A program made the position numbers and the translations under genes. Below the pieces are notes generated by a model. The model worked only from the letters and a program-made list of their open reading frames with translations. It was not told where the DNA came from and ran no database searches. 64,000 nt of DNA from positions 275,112-339,111 of the forward strand of contig JBBMOL010000224.1 in the NCBI GenBank assembly GCA_037954665.1, in the 5' to 3' direction. Position 1 is the first letter of the stretch. Each line of letters opens with the position of its first letter. Positions 1 through 10,453 of the stretch are shown piece after piece. Source of the DNA: Laguncularia racemosa. Taxonomy: Eukaryota; Streptophyta; Magnoliopsida; Myrtales; Combretaceae.

Positions 1-866
1 ACTTCCATAGCTCTCATACTACTCCTTATTTTGTTCCCAACAAATTGCTTCTTTTCTCTACCTAGAGGAACTTTCTTTTTTGCATAGTGAGAAAAGCCCC
101 TTCATTGCTATCTTCCTATCTCATTGCTCTCCTTTCTTCTTGAGCTTAAAAAGCAAGAGCAAGCTCAATGAAGGAAATCTTAGTCAAAACTTTTGAGTAT
201 TCAAGAGAAGAGATTTTAGACTAAAATTTTTCAAGCAAGCTTACTAGAAGTTTTTCTACAACTCGTTGGTCTGTTAAATCCTCACCAAGAAGCTGAATTT
301 TGTTAACAAATTCCATTAGTCTATCTACGTATTCTTTGATGGATTTATCCTCCTTCATCCTCAAAACTTCAAATTCCCTTTTCAAGTTTAGAATTTGCAT
401 TTGCTTAGTTTTTTCACTCCTTACACACATCTCCTTGAGCTTGTCCTAAACTTCTTTTGGTGTTTCGAAAATCATAATCCTTGCGAAAATTGATTCAAAA
501 AGAGCAGCACAAATGTAGGATAGAGCTTTTGGAGCTTTTGCTCCTTCTTCTTCATAGGATCTAATTTAATTGAGGGTTAGATTTTTTCCCAATTCTATAT
601 TTGTCTTTCATTTTCAACCCTTTACCAAGAACTAAGTCCTCTCAAGTGAGTTTTCATCTTAATAGCGCAAACTTGATAATTTTCACCATTGAATATGGGG
701 GGCTAGGGTGGGTAGTGAAGGAACTATATTGCTAGAAGCCATGAAGGTTTGAAGTTTCTTTCTTTTAGGGAGAAAGACTTACCCTTTTCTTAAGGAGAGG
801 AAGCAATGTTGGTGTTTCTCTCTCTCTCTCCTTTAGTCACTCATAGTTCCCTTACGATTTTTAAAA
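1..866 (-). pseudogene. Ty1/copia gag fragment (UBN2-type), decayed
   Basis: The minus strand from about 620 down to 1 translates into a copia-type Gag. A 69-codon open stretch at 221-430 contains LNLKREFEVLRMKEDKSI and ends LLVSLLEKF. Gag-like sequence continues on both sides of it across stop codons (KISSLEYSK downstream). This is the gag_pre/UBN2 region that packages the element RNA. The zinc knuckle and all of pol would lie to the left of the window. A primer-binding-site remnant lies immediately upstream at 867-878, so this is the 5' end of an element transcribed leftwards. Several in-frame stops make it non-functional. Family assignment is by motif recognition. Confidence 0.75.
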
Positions 867-878
867 GCTCTAATACTA
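867..878 (-). other. Primer-binding site remnant (initiator tRNA-Met type)
   Basis: On the minus strand this reads TAGTATTAGAGC, two changes from the plant consensus TGGTATCAGAGC. It lies directly between the gag fragment and an LTR that starts at 879, which fixes the minus orientation of the element. Confidence 0.65.
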
Positions 879-1100
879 TGTAAAAGTGTTATGAAGAAAG
901 AAGAAAATATTTTTTGATTTCTTACACAAAATTTACACATAAAAGAACCTATTTATAAGCACCTCTAACATGGTAGGTAGGGGTAGGTAGTAACAACTTA
1001 TCATATATCTAGAAATATCTCAATTAATTCATGTAAAACACTCTCATTTAATTCATCTAGAACACTCTCAACTAATACATCTAGAATATTCTTAACAAGC
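879..1100 (-). mobile_element. Copia 5' LTR, left piece, interrupted at 1,100
   Basis: The LTR border is TGTAAAAG at 879, next to the primer-binding-site remnant. A minus-strand TATAAATA box lies at 950-957. The LTR is cut at 1,100 by the S1 insertion. Similar sequence resumes at 3,189, where the phrase CATCTAGAA recurs, but the true outer LTR end cannot be placed. Confidence 0.55.
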
Positions 1101-1381
1101 TGTAAACACCCCATTTTTGCCCTAGGAATCAATAATTCTCAACAATAATCAATTTTCAATTTTTCCTAATTTTTCCCTAATTTAGCACAAATAATAAAAA
1201 TATTCAAAAAAATAAAAATAAATAGGAAAACACTTCAATTTTGAAAAATGATTTCAGAAATAGCAATAATGAATAATAAACAATTTTTACAAATTTTTGA
1301 AATTTCAAAAAATACAAAAAAAAAGAAAAATTGCATTGCATGTATGCAATTTGGGAATAAAAGAAAATCAGGAAAGTGGGT

Positions 1382-1446
1382 TAGCTCAGTTGGTCCGGAC
1401 CATGGCTAGGCGCGCGCAGGGGGGGGCTCGGTCAGGCGTTCGAATC
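1382..1446 (+). promoter_or_regulatory. tRNA-like Pol III A and B boxes inside solo LTR S1
   Basis: Box A is TAGCTCAGTTGG at 1,382-1,393, a full match to TRGYNNARNNGG. Box B is GTTCGAATC at 1,438-1,446, a full match to GWTCRANNC. The start-to-start distance is 56 bp. The same pair occurs at the same place in the second LTR copy, so it belongs to the family. No tRNA cloverleaf is evident, so this is a tRNA-derived (SINE-like) promoter rather than a tRNA gene. Transcription is not shown by sequence. Confidence 0.6.
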
Positions 1447-1787
1447 GCGGAGGAAGCAGTTTCCGCGTTTTGCGAATTTTGCATTTGCCCAGGACACGTG
1501 GCAACATTTGATTGGCTGGAAGAAGCACACGCGCCGGGCGCGTGATCATCTCCTACCTCGAGCCCGAGATCGCCGGTGAAGGAAAATTTCGTATTTCAAC
1601 CATTTTGATTCGATTTTTTTGCACAAATCCAACAGATCTTCAATAGAAATAAGATAAACATTATCTAATTGGAATCAAATCGCAACAAATCGTTGGATGG
1701 ACACAAATCGGAGTTGGTTTTTCAACCGAAAATCTGATCAGCTTCAATTGGAGGAAATCGAGCTTATCCAGCTCGGTTTCAAGCGCC

Positions 1788-1795
1788 TATAAATA
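1788..1795 (+). promoter_or_regulatory. TATA box of solo LTR S1
   Basis: TATAAATA in a GC-richer context, about 690 bp into the LTR. The second copy has the identical box at 52,481-52,488. It would set the U3/R border about 30 bp downstream. Confidence 0.6.
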
Positions 1796-2097
1796 GAGGA
1801 GGAGACGAGGAAGCCAGAACACAGATCAGAATTGCGAGAGAGAGAGAAAAGAGTGTAAATCGGAGGAAACCCAAAGTTGCGACCACCGATCGGAGTTGAA
1901 ACCAACGCAAGGAGACGTTCTGGGAGTGAACCGCTACCACCATCGGATTCAGCACCCTCGAGAAGCTAGGATCCGACACCTCACCCGCTGCAAAAGGCCA
2001 CCGGAACGCCGTGAACGAGCCTTCTCCGCCTCCGTGTCCGATCGACCCGACCCGACCCGATTCGACCGATCCGACCCACCGCACACCAACCCGGATC

Positions 2098-2106
2098 CAG
2101 GTAAGT
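2098..2106 (+). other. Consensus 5' splice donor in LTR S1
   Basis: CAG|GTAAGT, with the GT at 2,101, is the perfect U1-complementary donor. It lies 313 bp after the TATA box, exactly where the sequence changes from GC-rich to strongly A/T-rich, as at a plant exon-intron border. The second copy keeps it at 52,799. Splicing is inferred, not shown. Confidence 0.45.
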
Positions 2107-3188
2107 CGGATTTTATTTTTTTTTATTTATTTATTTTGTTTATTTATTTATTCCGAATTTATTGTTTGTTATTATTTATTATTTGTTTGGTTAGTTATTT
2201 ATTTACTTTGTTATATTTTCGATAAATAGAAAAATGTAGAAATAAGATTTTTCTAGAATTAAAAAAAATGTAGAATAAATAAATAAATAAGTAATAAAAA
2301 TAAAATAATAAAATAATAAAATAATAATAAAATACAGAAAAATAATAAAAATATTAGGAAAGTAATGATAAAATTTTAGATTTCAAAATAAGATAGATAA
2401 TAAAACATAGTATAAAATTTTCAACAAAATTCCCAAAAATCACAAAAATTCACAAAAATCACAAAAATTCCCAAAAATCACAAAAATCATCAAAAATAAA
2501 AAAATCATGAGAATTCAAAAATTATAAAAGAATCATAAAAAATAAGTTTTAGCACCTAGAAAAATCTTTTTTCAAATAAAGTCCAAAATTGATGTTTTCC
2601 TAAAAAATCATTTTCAAAACAAAATCAAAGCTTAGGCTTAGAAATTTTTAGAAAAATCCCAAAAATGTTAAGAACATAAATCAAAAGAGATTTCAAAATT
2701 AAAAGTCACCAACAAACTTAAAGTTTTCAGAAAAGCGAACTACGGCTTGTTTGATCCTGAGTAGCAAGTACGTAAGCACCTATCCGTGTCAACCCATAAA
2801 ATGAATGAAAAATCCTTTTCTTGAAATAACTCAAAAAAATAATAAAAAGTAACAGAAACACAAAGAAACACATTTCTAAAGAGGAATAATTTTAGGAGAT
2901 TAGGTGGTAACCGTAAAGGTTTTAATAGGTTAGCCTCCGGACTTAGAAACTCTGGTTTTCCCTTTTCCTCTTTTCACAAAAACGAGAAGAGGAAATAACG
3001 ACGACTAGTAGTCCAAATTAAGACTAATCCGCTCCTTTAGTCTTGATTCAATTTTCCCAACAACAGTTGGGTGGCGACTCCAAAAATCAAACAAAATTCC
3101 TAACTCAAGTCGAGGATCTAAATTAGATGAGCATAGGGTCTAGTCTAGATCGGATTAGGAATGGGAATTCAAACAATTAGACTCGACA

Positions 3189-3845
3189 CTAACACATCTA
3201 GAAAGTTCTCATATTAAAGCACAAAGTTATGAATGTAAAACATTTGATCTTGGCTTATTCAAACTTTTTAACTTTTTTCTATTCTTTTATTGAAGTAAGA
3301 ATTCTCTTTGGCTTTCACAATTGCTTCTTTAGTGGAAGTATTAAGAAAATTGATCTATTCTCCTATTTTCATAACTTCTGCAATTAGCAAACTATTGAGC
3401 TATCAAACTTCTGATCCTCTCTAAATGGAAATTCTTCACCAATTGGTAGTCACAAACAAAATTCAATTATGTACATCAATTGGGTTCCCCTTCATTAAGA
3501 AGAAAATGCAAGATGCTTTTTTTTTTTTTAATCTAAATTGTTTATGTTCTTGGTTATGTATTTCTTTTGGTATACTATATTAAATTTTTATTGTGATTGC
3601 AAATTTTTTTTATTCCTATCATGATATAGTATTTTTAGTAAAGTGATTGATTTTCTAGTCATGTACCTTCACATGTTATCTTAGACAAGTTTTATGGACT
3701 CTTTCCTTAACTGTAATGTATAGTATATTGATGTTTTTTGCATGGTAAAAAGAATTCTATACTAAATAATTTGACATCACTTGTTTGAAGTGTTATAGGG
3801 AATGTTTCCTTATATTTCTTCACAAACAATCATGGTATTTGATAT
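3189..3845. other. AT-rich stretch, probable remainder of copia LTR plus unassigned DNA
   Basis: The first ~30 bases resemble the copia LTR left of S1. The rest is A/T-rich, has no convincing open frame and resembles nothing else I recognise in the window. Confidence 0.4.
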
Positions 3846-4450
3846 TGCTACACCCTACATGGGATCCTAGTTATGACAACTATTACGATTACCTAACTTT
3901 CATTAGGAAATTGTAAAGCATCTAAATCATCATATCAAATTGTCCTATTAAAATTTAAATAGCAAGATAGAAAGCCTTATCTCGGCTTTCATTTCACATT
4001 TCTCTATTTACAAGCAGGACATCAAACATCCCACATCGCGTATAAGACATATTTTTTCACAAACAGACCTCATTTAGGTCCTATTATACAATATATCAAA
4101 ATTTTCCTAATTCGATTTAAAATATTTACAATATAAAATCATTTAGTCATCTAATATAATTTATAAGAGAATCTACTATACTCAATTCCTCGCTGCCCAT
4201 TCCAATAGTTTCAAATTGAGATTTTACTTAGGTAATAAATTTACCTAGTAGATTCTCATAGTCATGACCTGCATTATAAAATCTATAGGGGAGTGAGCTA
4301 TTAATGTTTAGTGAAAAGGGAGAACAATATGTTAACACTACATACACACAAACAAGTTTATCAAACATATCTCATGCATGAACAAATCATATGCAGCGTA
4401 ATATTGCATGCAATCTTCCGTAACCAATGTGAAGTCTAAGGTTTAAAACA

Positions 4451-4476
4451 CCCCCCCCCCCCCCCCCCCCCCCCCC
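4451..4476. repeat. C26 homopolymer
   Basis: An uninterrupted run of 26 C. Related copies (around 34,007 and 45,250) have only a few C or G at this position, so it is a local expansion in V1. Confidence 0.95.
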
Positions 4477-5029
4477 TAACCTTAGATTAGGAATTCTCAT
4501 TACCACCATTGCTCAGATATCTTAGTCCACTTATTTTCTAACTTATCTCTTCATTATTAATTAACTTATGAATTTACAATTCTTAAACTCCAGGTGTTAA
4601 ATCAGCACACCTAACACATACCCTTTAGGACACGTAAGACTCTCTTACTCAATTCCACCAAAGAAGTAACAATCCCTTTAGTCACATAGTTCATCGTTAG
4701 TGGAACAGTAATCCCTACATGATTACTTCTTGTATGTCTTATAACAATGATGGCCTTCAATCATAGTGTAATGTATCATGAAATGCATATTAAATTTTAT
4801 TTAAGCCATAATAATTAATTAATCATTTTAGGGTGATCAAACAAAGCATAATTGCAAACCAATAAGCAAGATGCACAATACCGTAAGTATTTAAAGTCAC
4901 AGAAAGCGCACAATTAGAATCACAATGCAAAAATCAAAAGTAATCGATAAAGATATTTCATACAATAATAATAATAAAAAAAAAATAAAGTTATATATAT
5001 ATACACATATATTTTCCCTTCACGTATGG

Positions 5030-6003
5030 ACCGAATGACCCGTATACACCCATGTGCACTTAACATACACTATGTAAAAGCATACACATGTACGTATGCA
5101 CCATATGTCATTGCTGCACACACCAAAGCACATAACATATGCCATGCAAAGCACCAACATGCATACACTCACTAGGCATGATAGCACACATACTACAACA
5201 GCACACACATCCTACACAACACACCACAATTACATACGCAATACCACAATAGCACACACATTACACTACACGACATACGTCCACATAACACACACCATAT
5301 AGTAGCATACATAACCCACTACCATAAAACGTACTCAAGAACATGCAACACAGCTAAAGCTGCACACACTTCACATACGACACACCATGATCTACATCGG
5401 CATGCAACCAACAACAGCGCAACTCTACAGACGATGTACACCGGCAACAACACATCCCCACTCATGCACCTATTGCACTCACAAGTACACATAACACACA
5501 CTACTTTGACATACATGCACCTGCACACACCACACGTAAGATACACACACACCACAACTACACACACATACACACGAAACTACACACAAGCACACACACA
5601 CACATACACATACAGTAGCACATAAGCACACACACATGCACATATGTACACAATAACACACAAGCACACACGAAACATGGAACACATGCACCCTCTCAAG
5701 CACCCACACACCATACATGACAACATGCACACATTAACACGCACATAACTACACACACACAAGAACACACTCCCAAGCTATAGTAGCATTGCATACACAC
5801 AACATATGCATGGAAAACCCAATATACGCAACACAAGCAACATAGAGCACATACACACACCAATGACACACATAAATATTGCATACATAACTCCCCTATA
5901 GCTTGAATGCATAAACTCCATGGACACACATAGCACTTGCCCACAAAGATGTCACATGTGCACTAACAACCACACATGCACACCAGCAACACACACACAC
6001 CAT
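5030..6003. repeat. CA-rich low-complexity tract of V1
   Basis: Nearly 1 kb of imperfect (CA)n with ACAT and ACGC interruptions. It is the same tract as the TG-rich tract at 25,020-26,310 and the CA-rich tract at 34,600-34,990. Open frames here, rich in Thr/His or Val/Cys, are repeat artefacts. Confidence 0.9.
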
Positions 6004-6005
6004 GT

Positions 6006-6820
6006 TTTGACTCTAATTTTTATACGTACGGTAGAAATTGGTCCTTATTTTTTTCTTTGTTAATTAGAAATTGATATAGATAATTAGTATTATGATTAGA
6101 GAAAACACATCTAAATATAAAACAAAAAAAAAAAACCTATATCATGTATTGAAATCAAGAGGGGGTTATGTAGCAAGAATGGTGATCACGCTCAGGAGAG
6201 TGCTAACCTCTTCTAAAGAACCAACAAACTTGTTTAGGAAACAAATATGGATTAAAGAACCAAAGAAGGTCAACTTGAAGCATACAAAGTTTAAGTTTTT
6301 CTTTTAGGTTAGGGAAAGAGATGAGAGAGTACTAAATTAAATTTTTTTACCTGTATATTTGCCTTTTGTTTGGAAGTCGAGGAGGAAGATGACTTTTAAA
6401 GGATGGCCTTATAATGGAAAGAAGATTGAAAGTGTATTTTATTTTGATATTTATTAAGTTTATGATGAGAAGGACATGATTATTTCGTATTTACAATCAA
6501 TTGATGCTTTTATGTCAACAATAAATTTTGTACTATTTTCTTTTTATTTTTGCGAGATATTGTTTTGATTTTGCATTTAATTGATGTATTTTTGTTCATT
6601 TGGAAATTCATTGAACCATTAGATATATTATGATAATTCCAATTCCTTATGTTTTTAAGCTATGTCTACATATATTTAGTTTTTATGTTTACAACTAAAT
6701 ATAGTTCTATTGAGAAAGATTATTGAATGCAAAAAAGAAAAAAAAAAAGGAAAAGAAAGAGGATTCTTTTAGGGCAGTAAAAGTTTCCAACAAATTCGGC
6801 CAAAATAAATTCTAATGATA
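6006..6820. other. AT-rich spacer, no feature recognised
   Basis: Includes a 71-codon open frame at 6,092-6,307, rich in Lys and without recognisable motif, and an A/G run near 6,730-6,760. I see no gene. The spacer ends at the target-site duplication of Copia-1. Confidence 0.5.
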
Positions 6821-6825
6821 TGTTT

Positions 6826-7041
6826 GTTAATTGATTGATTCAAAATTTATTGTTGCTAATTTTTAGGAACATTTGTTTATTGAGTTTGTAAGAGTTTGTA
6901 TTTATCCTTTAGTTCATGGATTAGTGTTCCTTGTTTTTAGCATTCTTATTATTGATCCAGCAATATAAATATGAATAAAATATATCTTTTCTTTACTCTG
7001 CATATATCCATCAACATATGCAATTTCATATTCTATCGACA
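6826..7041 (+). repeat. Copia-1 5' LTR
   Basis: 216 bp, TGTTAATTG to ATCGACA, with a TATAAATA-like box near 6,963. It pairs with the 3' LTR at 11,127-11,343. Confidence 0.92.
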
Positions 7042-7045
7042 TATT

Positions 7046-7057
7046 TGGTATCAAAGC
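7046..7057 (+). other. Copia-1 primer-binding site
   Basis: TGGTATCAAAGC, one change from the initiator tRNA-Met complement, four bases after the 5' LTR. Confidence 0.85.
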
Positions 7058-7097
7058 AAATTAAAAAAAAAAACTTTCTAGGTTCAGTCCTTTGTCC

Positions 7098-8096
7098 ATG
7101 GAAAGCCAGAGTAAAGTGAGGGGATATGAAAAATATTGCTAGACCTCCATCCCATGGTAGCAAGCAGTGGTGCAGGTGGGAGTTTGCAGCCCTTGATTCC
7201 AATTTTCAAAGGATAAAATTATCAGTTTTGGAGTCTAAAGATGAAGACTCTCTTCAAGTCCCAAGAGTTGTGGGATTTTATAGAGAATGGGTATGTAGAA
7301 TCGCATCAGACCGGTGAACCGGATGCATAACTATGAGAGAATCGCAAGAAGGATGCAAAGGCTCTATTCTTTATTCAGCAGGCTCTTGAAGATGACATTT
7401 TCCCACAAATTGCAGTAGCCAACACTTCCAAAGAGGCATGGGAGATATTAAAGTAAAAGTATTTGGGTTATAAGAAGGTAATTTAGGTGAATTTACAATC
7501 TCTCCATCACAATTTTGAATTGTTGTCAATGCAAGAAAAGGAATCCGTGCATAATTATTTGTTTAGAGTGTCTAAAATCATTAGTCAAATGAAGGCATAT
7601 AGTAAAGGTATAAGTAATGAGACAATTGTAAGTAAGGTTTTGAGGAGTTTAACAAGAAACTTTGATCATGTTGTTGCTACAATCGAAGAGTCTAAGGACC
7701 TATTTACCTATACTTTTAATGAATTAATGAGTTCTTTGATATCTCATGAAGATAGATTAAACAGGTCCATTGAGAAGGTTGAAGAGAAAGCCTTTTAAGT
7801 GAAGGGGGAGTCCAATTATAAAGGGAAAGTTAAAGAATCTATTAGTAGATGCAGAGGCAGAAGTAGAGGTGGATTTCATGGTTATGGCCGTGGAAGTGGT
7901 AGAGGTCGAGGTCAATTTGGTGACTAGCACCAATTCAAGAGCACCATTCAATGCCATTATTGCAAGAAGTATGGACATACAGAAGCTGAATGCTAGAGCA
8001 AGTAGAGGGATGAGTAGAAGGCTGCTAATTTTACGGAGAAGGTAGAAGAGGAGAGTAAGTTGTCTATGGCCCGATCTCACATTCCTAATGTAATGC
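7098..8096 (+). pseudogene. Copia-1 gag
   Basis: Gag starts near the ATG at 7,098, 40 bases after the primer-binding site. It is broken by stops and frameshifts. The best-preserved part, 7,487-7,798, is a 103-codon UBN2-type capsid segment with SMQEKESVHNYLFR and LRSLTRNFDHVVATIEE. A basic RGRGRG-rich stretch follows. A perfect CX2CX4HX4C zinc knuckle (CHYCKKYGHTEAEC) lies at 7,952-7,993 and would bind the element RNA. The knuckle is intact although the frame around it is not. Confidence 0.85.
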
Positions 8097-8097
8097 A

Positions 8098-8480
8098 TGA
8101 TGTTTGGTTTGTTGATAGCAGGTGCTCAAATCATATGACAAATTCTCGATCTTTGAGATCTTGATGAGTCTTAAAAGAGTATAGTATGACTTGGAGATGA
8201 CAAGCAAGTTCAAGTAGAAGGGAAAGGTATAATTGCCATTAAAATTGTACATGGCGACATCAAGCTTCTTTATGATGTGTAAGTCATGCCTAGCCTAGCC
8301 CATAATTTGTTAAGTGTTGATTAATTAATGTCAAGTGGTTATGCAACTGTCTTTTATGGTCATTCTTGTGACATCAGTGATAAAAAATTAGGTCAAATCA
8401 TATCGGTTGTTCGCAATACAAAATCGTATGTTACCCTTTGATGTGTCAAATGATGTGAGTAGAGCTATTATTGTTAAAGA
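8098..8480 (+). pseudogene. Copia-1 aspartic protease
   Basis: The sequence WFVDSRCSNHMTNS begins near 8,104, with the catalytic triad at 8,114-8,122. The family active site is D-S/T-G; here it reads DSR, a single G-to-A type change that should abolish polyprotein processing. Stops follow within 60 bases. The rest of the domain (ASP-type retropepsin) is recognisable only as short pieces. Confidence 0.75.
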
Positions 8481-8489
8481 AGATGATGA

Positions 8490-9437
8490 GGCTAAATTAT
8501 GGCATTTGCATTATGGGCATTTGAATGTTAATGGACAACGTTTTTGAAAGAGAAAGAAATGGTTGTTGGTCTATCAAAAATGGGTGAACTTGTATTTTAT
8601 GAAAGATACATTTATGGGAAACAAAAGAGGAGACCATTTCCAATTGGAAAGTCATGGTGAGCTTTAAATTGTCTTACTCTAATTTATGTTGATCTATGTG
8701 GGCCAATGAATATGATGTCACTCGGTGGAAGTCAGTATTTTTTGTTGTTAATTGATGGTTACAGTCAGATGAGTTGGGTTTATTTCTTGAAGTTCAAATA
8801 AAAAATTTTTGAGAACTTCGGGAAATTTAAGGCTTTAGTGGAAAAGCAAAGTGTCAAGAGTATAAAGGCACTTCAAATAGATTAGGGTGGTGAATTTCTA
8901 TCTAGTGAGTTCACTAAATTTTGTGATGAGCATGGTGTTCGCAGAGAACTTACAACTCTAAATACGCCATAGCAAAATGATGTAGCTAAGTGGAAGAATA
9001 GGATAATGGTTGAAATGGCAAGAAGCATGTTGAAGACAAAGGGACTACTAAATCAGTTTTGGTGTGAAGCAGTTACAATAATGGTAAATCTCTTGAACAT
9101 CTCTACGACAAAGGCAGTCATGAATCGTACACCATATGAAGCATGGATAGGAAGGAAGCCTCGGGTAAGCCACTTAAAAGTCTCTGGTTATATGGCATAT
9201 GTGTTAGTGCATTCTTGTGCTAAACTTGTTGATAAATCAGAAAAATGCATTTTTATTAGTTATAGTCTTCAATCCAAAGCATATCGTTTGTATAATCCCA
9301 TTAGTGGGAAAGTTATTATAAGTAGAGATGTCCAGTTCAAGGAGGAAGGCACATGGAATTGGAGCAATAGTGATGCAGCAGCTATTCCATTTCCAGCTGC
9401 TGAATCAACAAGTGAGAATGCAGCATAGGTTGGCGGT
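8490..9437 (+). pseudogene. Copia-1 integrase
   Basis: The pre-integrase motif KLWHLHYGHLNV (near 8,494) and a GKQKRRPF zinc-binding end come first. The DDE core follows: LIYVDLCGPM with the first Asp, GGEFLSSEF around the second acidic region, and an intact open run from 9,006 to 9,428 beginning MVEMARSMLKTKGLL. The family motif around the catalytic Glu is damaged: WKNR replaces the usual ERxNR-like sequence. A TAG stop stands at a glutamine position just before it. The C-terminal section (VSGYMAYVLVHS..KCIFISYS) is typical of copia integrase. Confidence 0.85.
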
Positions 9438-10440
9438 ATGTCTTCTACTGAATCTTCTCCTACTAGAAGGAACATAAATTCAATGAACTCTCATTCTCCT
9501 TTATCTAGCTCTTTTAGTGAATCACCACTTAGAAAATTCAGATCTTTGAGAGAAGTTTATGAGTCCTACAACTTCACATTATATGTCTTCGACCCAAACT
9601 GTTTTGAAGAAGCAATAACACAAACTGAATGTCAAGTTGCAATGTCTAATGAGATGGAAGCTGTTGAGAAAAACTCAACATGGGAGTTGGTTGATGTTCT
9701 TGAAGGGAAAAACATTATTGCACTTCAATGGGTATTTTGAACGAAATTCAATGTTGATGGAAATATTCAAAAGCATAAAGCTTGGCTGGTAGCAAAGGGT
9801 TACTCATAGCAACAAGGTACTGATTTTGATGATACGTTTTCTCCTGTTGCATGCTTTGAAACTATGAGGGTCATGTTAGCTTTGGCAGCTCAACTACAAC
9901 TACCGGTGTATCAATTTGATGTGAAGTCTGCGTTTTTTAACAAAGATTTGGAAGAAGAGGTTTATGTTTCACAACCTGAAGGCTTTGTTAAAAAGGGTTG
10001 TGAAAATAAAGTTTACAAGTTAAGGAAAGCTCTTTATGGGCTAAAGCAAGCTCCCCATGCATGGTATAGCAAGATCAATGCTTTGTTTCAAAAGAATTTA
10101 CAAGGAGTGAGAATGAGCCCACTCTCTATCTAAAGCATGAAGGTAATGGTGATTTTTTGGTGATTTGTCTCTATGTGGATCATATGATTTATATGGGTTC
10201 TTCGAAATCTTTGATTGTTAGATTTAAGTTAAGTATGATGGAAAATTTTGAGATGATTAATTTGAGTGTGCTGCAATACTTCTTAGGTCTTAAGGTGAAG
10301 TAATGTATGGATGGGATTTTTGTATGTCAAAAGAAGTATGTTGTTGATCTTCTAAAGAGATTTAAGATGAATGACTGTGAAGTTTCAGCTACACCTATGA
10401 ATATAAATGAGAAGTTATAGCGGGAGGGTGGAACTGAAAA
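9438..10440 (+). pseudogene. Copia-1 reverse transcriptase
   Basis: RT hallmarks in order: NEMEAVEKNSTWELV, ALQWVF then a stop, KHKAWLVAKGYS then a stop, FSPVACFETMRVMLALAAQ, VYQFDVKSAFFNKDL, VYVSQPEGF and KLRKALYGLKQAPHAWY. The polymerase active site YVDD is changed to YVDH at 10,172-10,183, removing one metal-binding Asp. The longest open part is 9,864-10,133. RT would make cDNA from the element RNA in virus-like particles. This copy cannot. Confidence 0.9.
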
Positions 10441-10453
10441 AATTGATGCGAGA

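Larger units (their letters stand above)
1101..3188 (+). mobile_element. Solo LTR S1 (Ty3/gypsy, Tat/Ogre-like)
   Basis: A 2,088-bp block begins TGTAAACACC and ends GACA. It is colinear with the block at 51,797-53,860, sharing its start, end and most internal landmarks, so both ends are defined by comparison. Landmarks in order are tRNA-like A and B boxes (1,382 and 1,438), TATAAATA (1,788), a GC-rich section, a splice-donor consensus (2,101), a long A/T-rich section and GGGTGGCGACTCC near the 3' end. The last phrase is familiar from plant Tat/Athila-type LTRs, which is a memory-based assignment. Flanking 5-mers CAAGC and CTAAC are too different to call a duplication, consistent with an old insertion. 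No retrotransposon proteins are encoded. Confidence 0.65.
3846..6005 (-). mobile_element. LTR fragment V1, related to the Gypsy-2 LTR
   Basis: Read on the minus strand this segment follows the same order as the 5' LTR of Gypsy-2: a TG-rich microsatellite tract, a region resembling 44,940-45,500, then an end resembling 27,410-27,427 (ATGTAGGGTGTAGCA here). The left border is where resemblance to 33,370-35,085 and 24,240-27,427 begins. The right border is the end of the CA-rich tract, where the copy is truncated. There are no coding domains. Confidence 0.6.

Noticed and set aside
1376..1450. Functional tRNA gene
   Set aside because: A and B boxes are present, but the spacing and intervening G-run give no credible anticodon arm or acceptor pairing, and the same block recurs as part of an LTR.
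3066..3081. GGGTGGCGACTCC as a primer-binding site, making the upstream 1.9 kb the LTR
   Set aside because: Similarity between the two copies continues another ~110 bp to a shared TG...CA-type end (GACA), so the motif lies inside the LTR. The alternative is not fully excluded.
5020..5944. Several 60-85 codon open frames
   Set aside because: They are CA/TG repeat translations on both strands and carry no domain.
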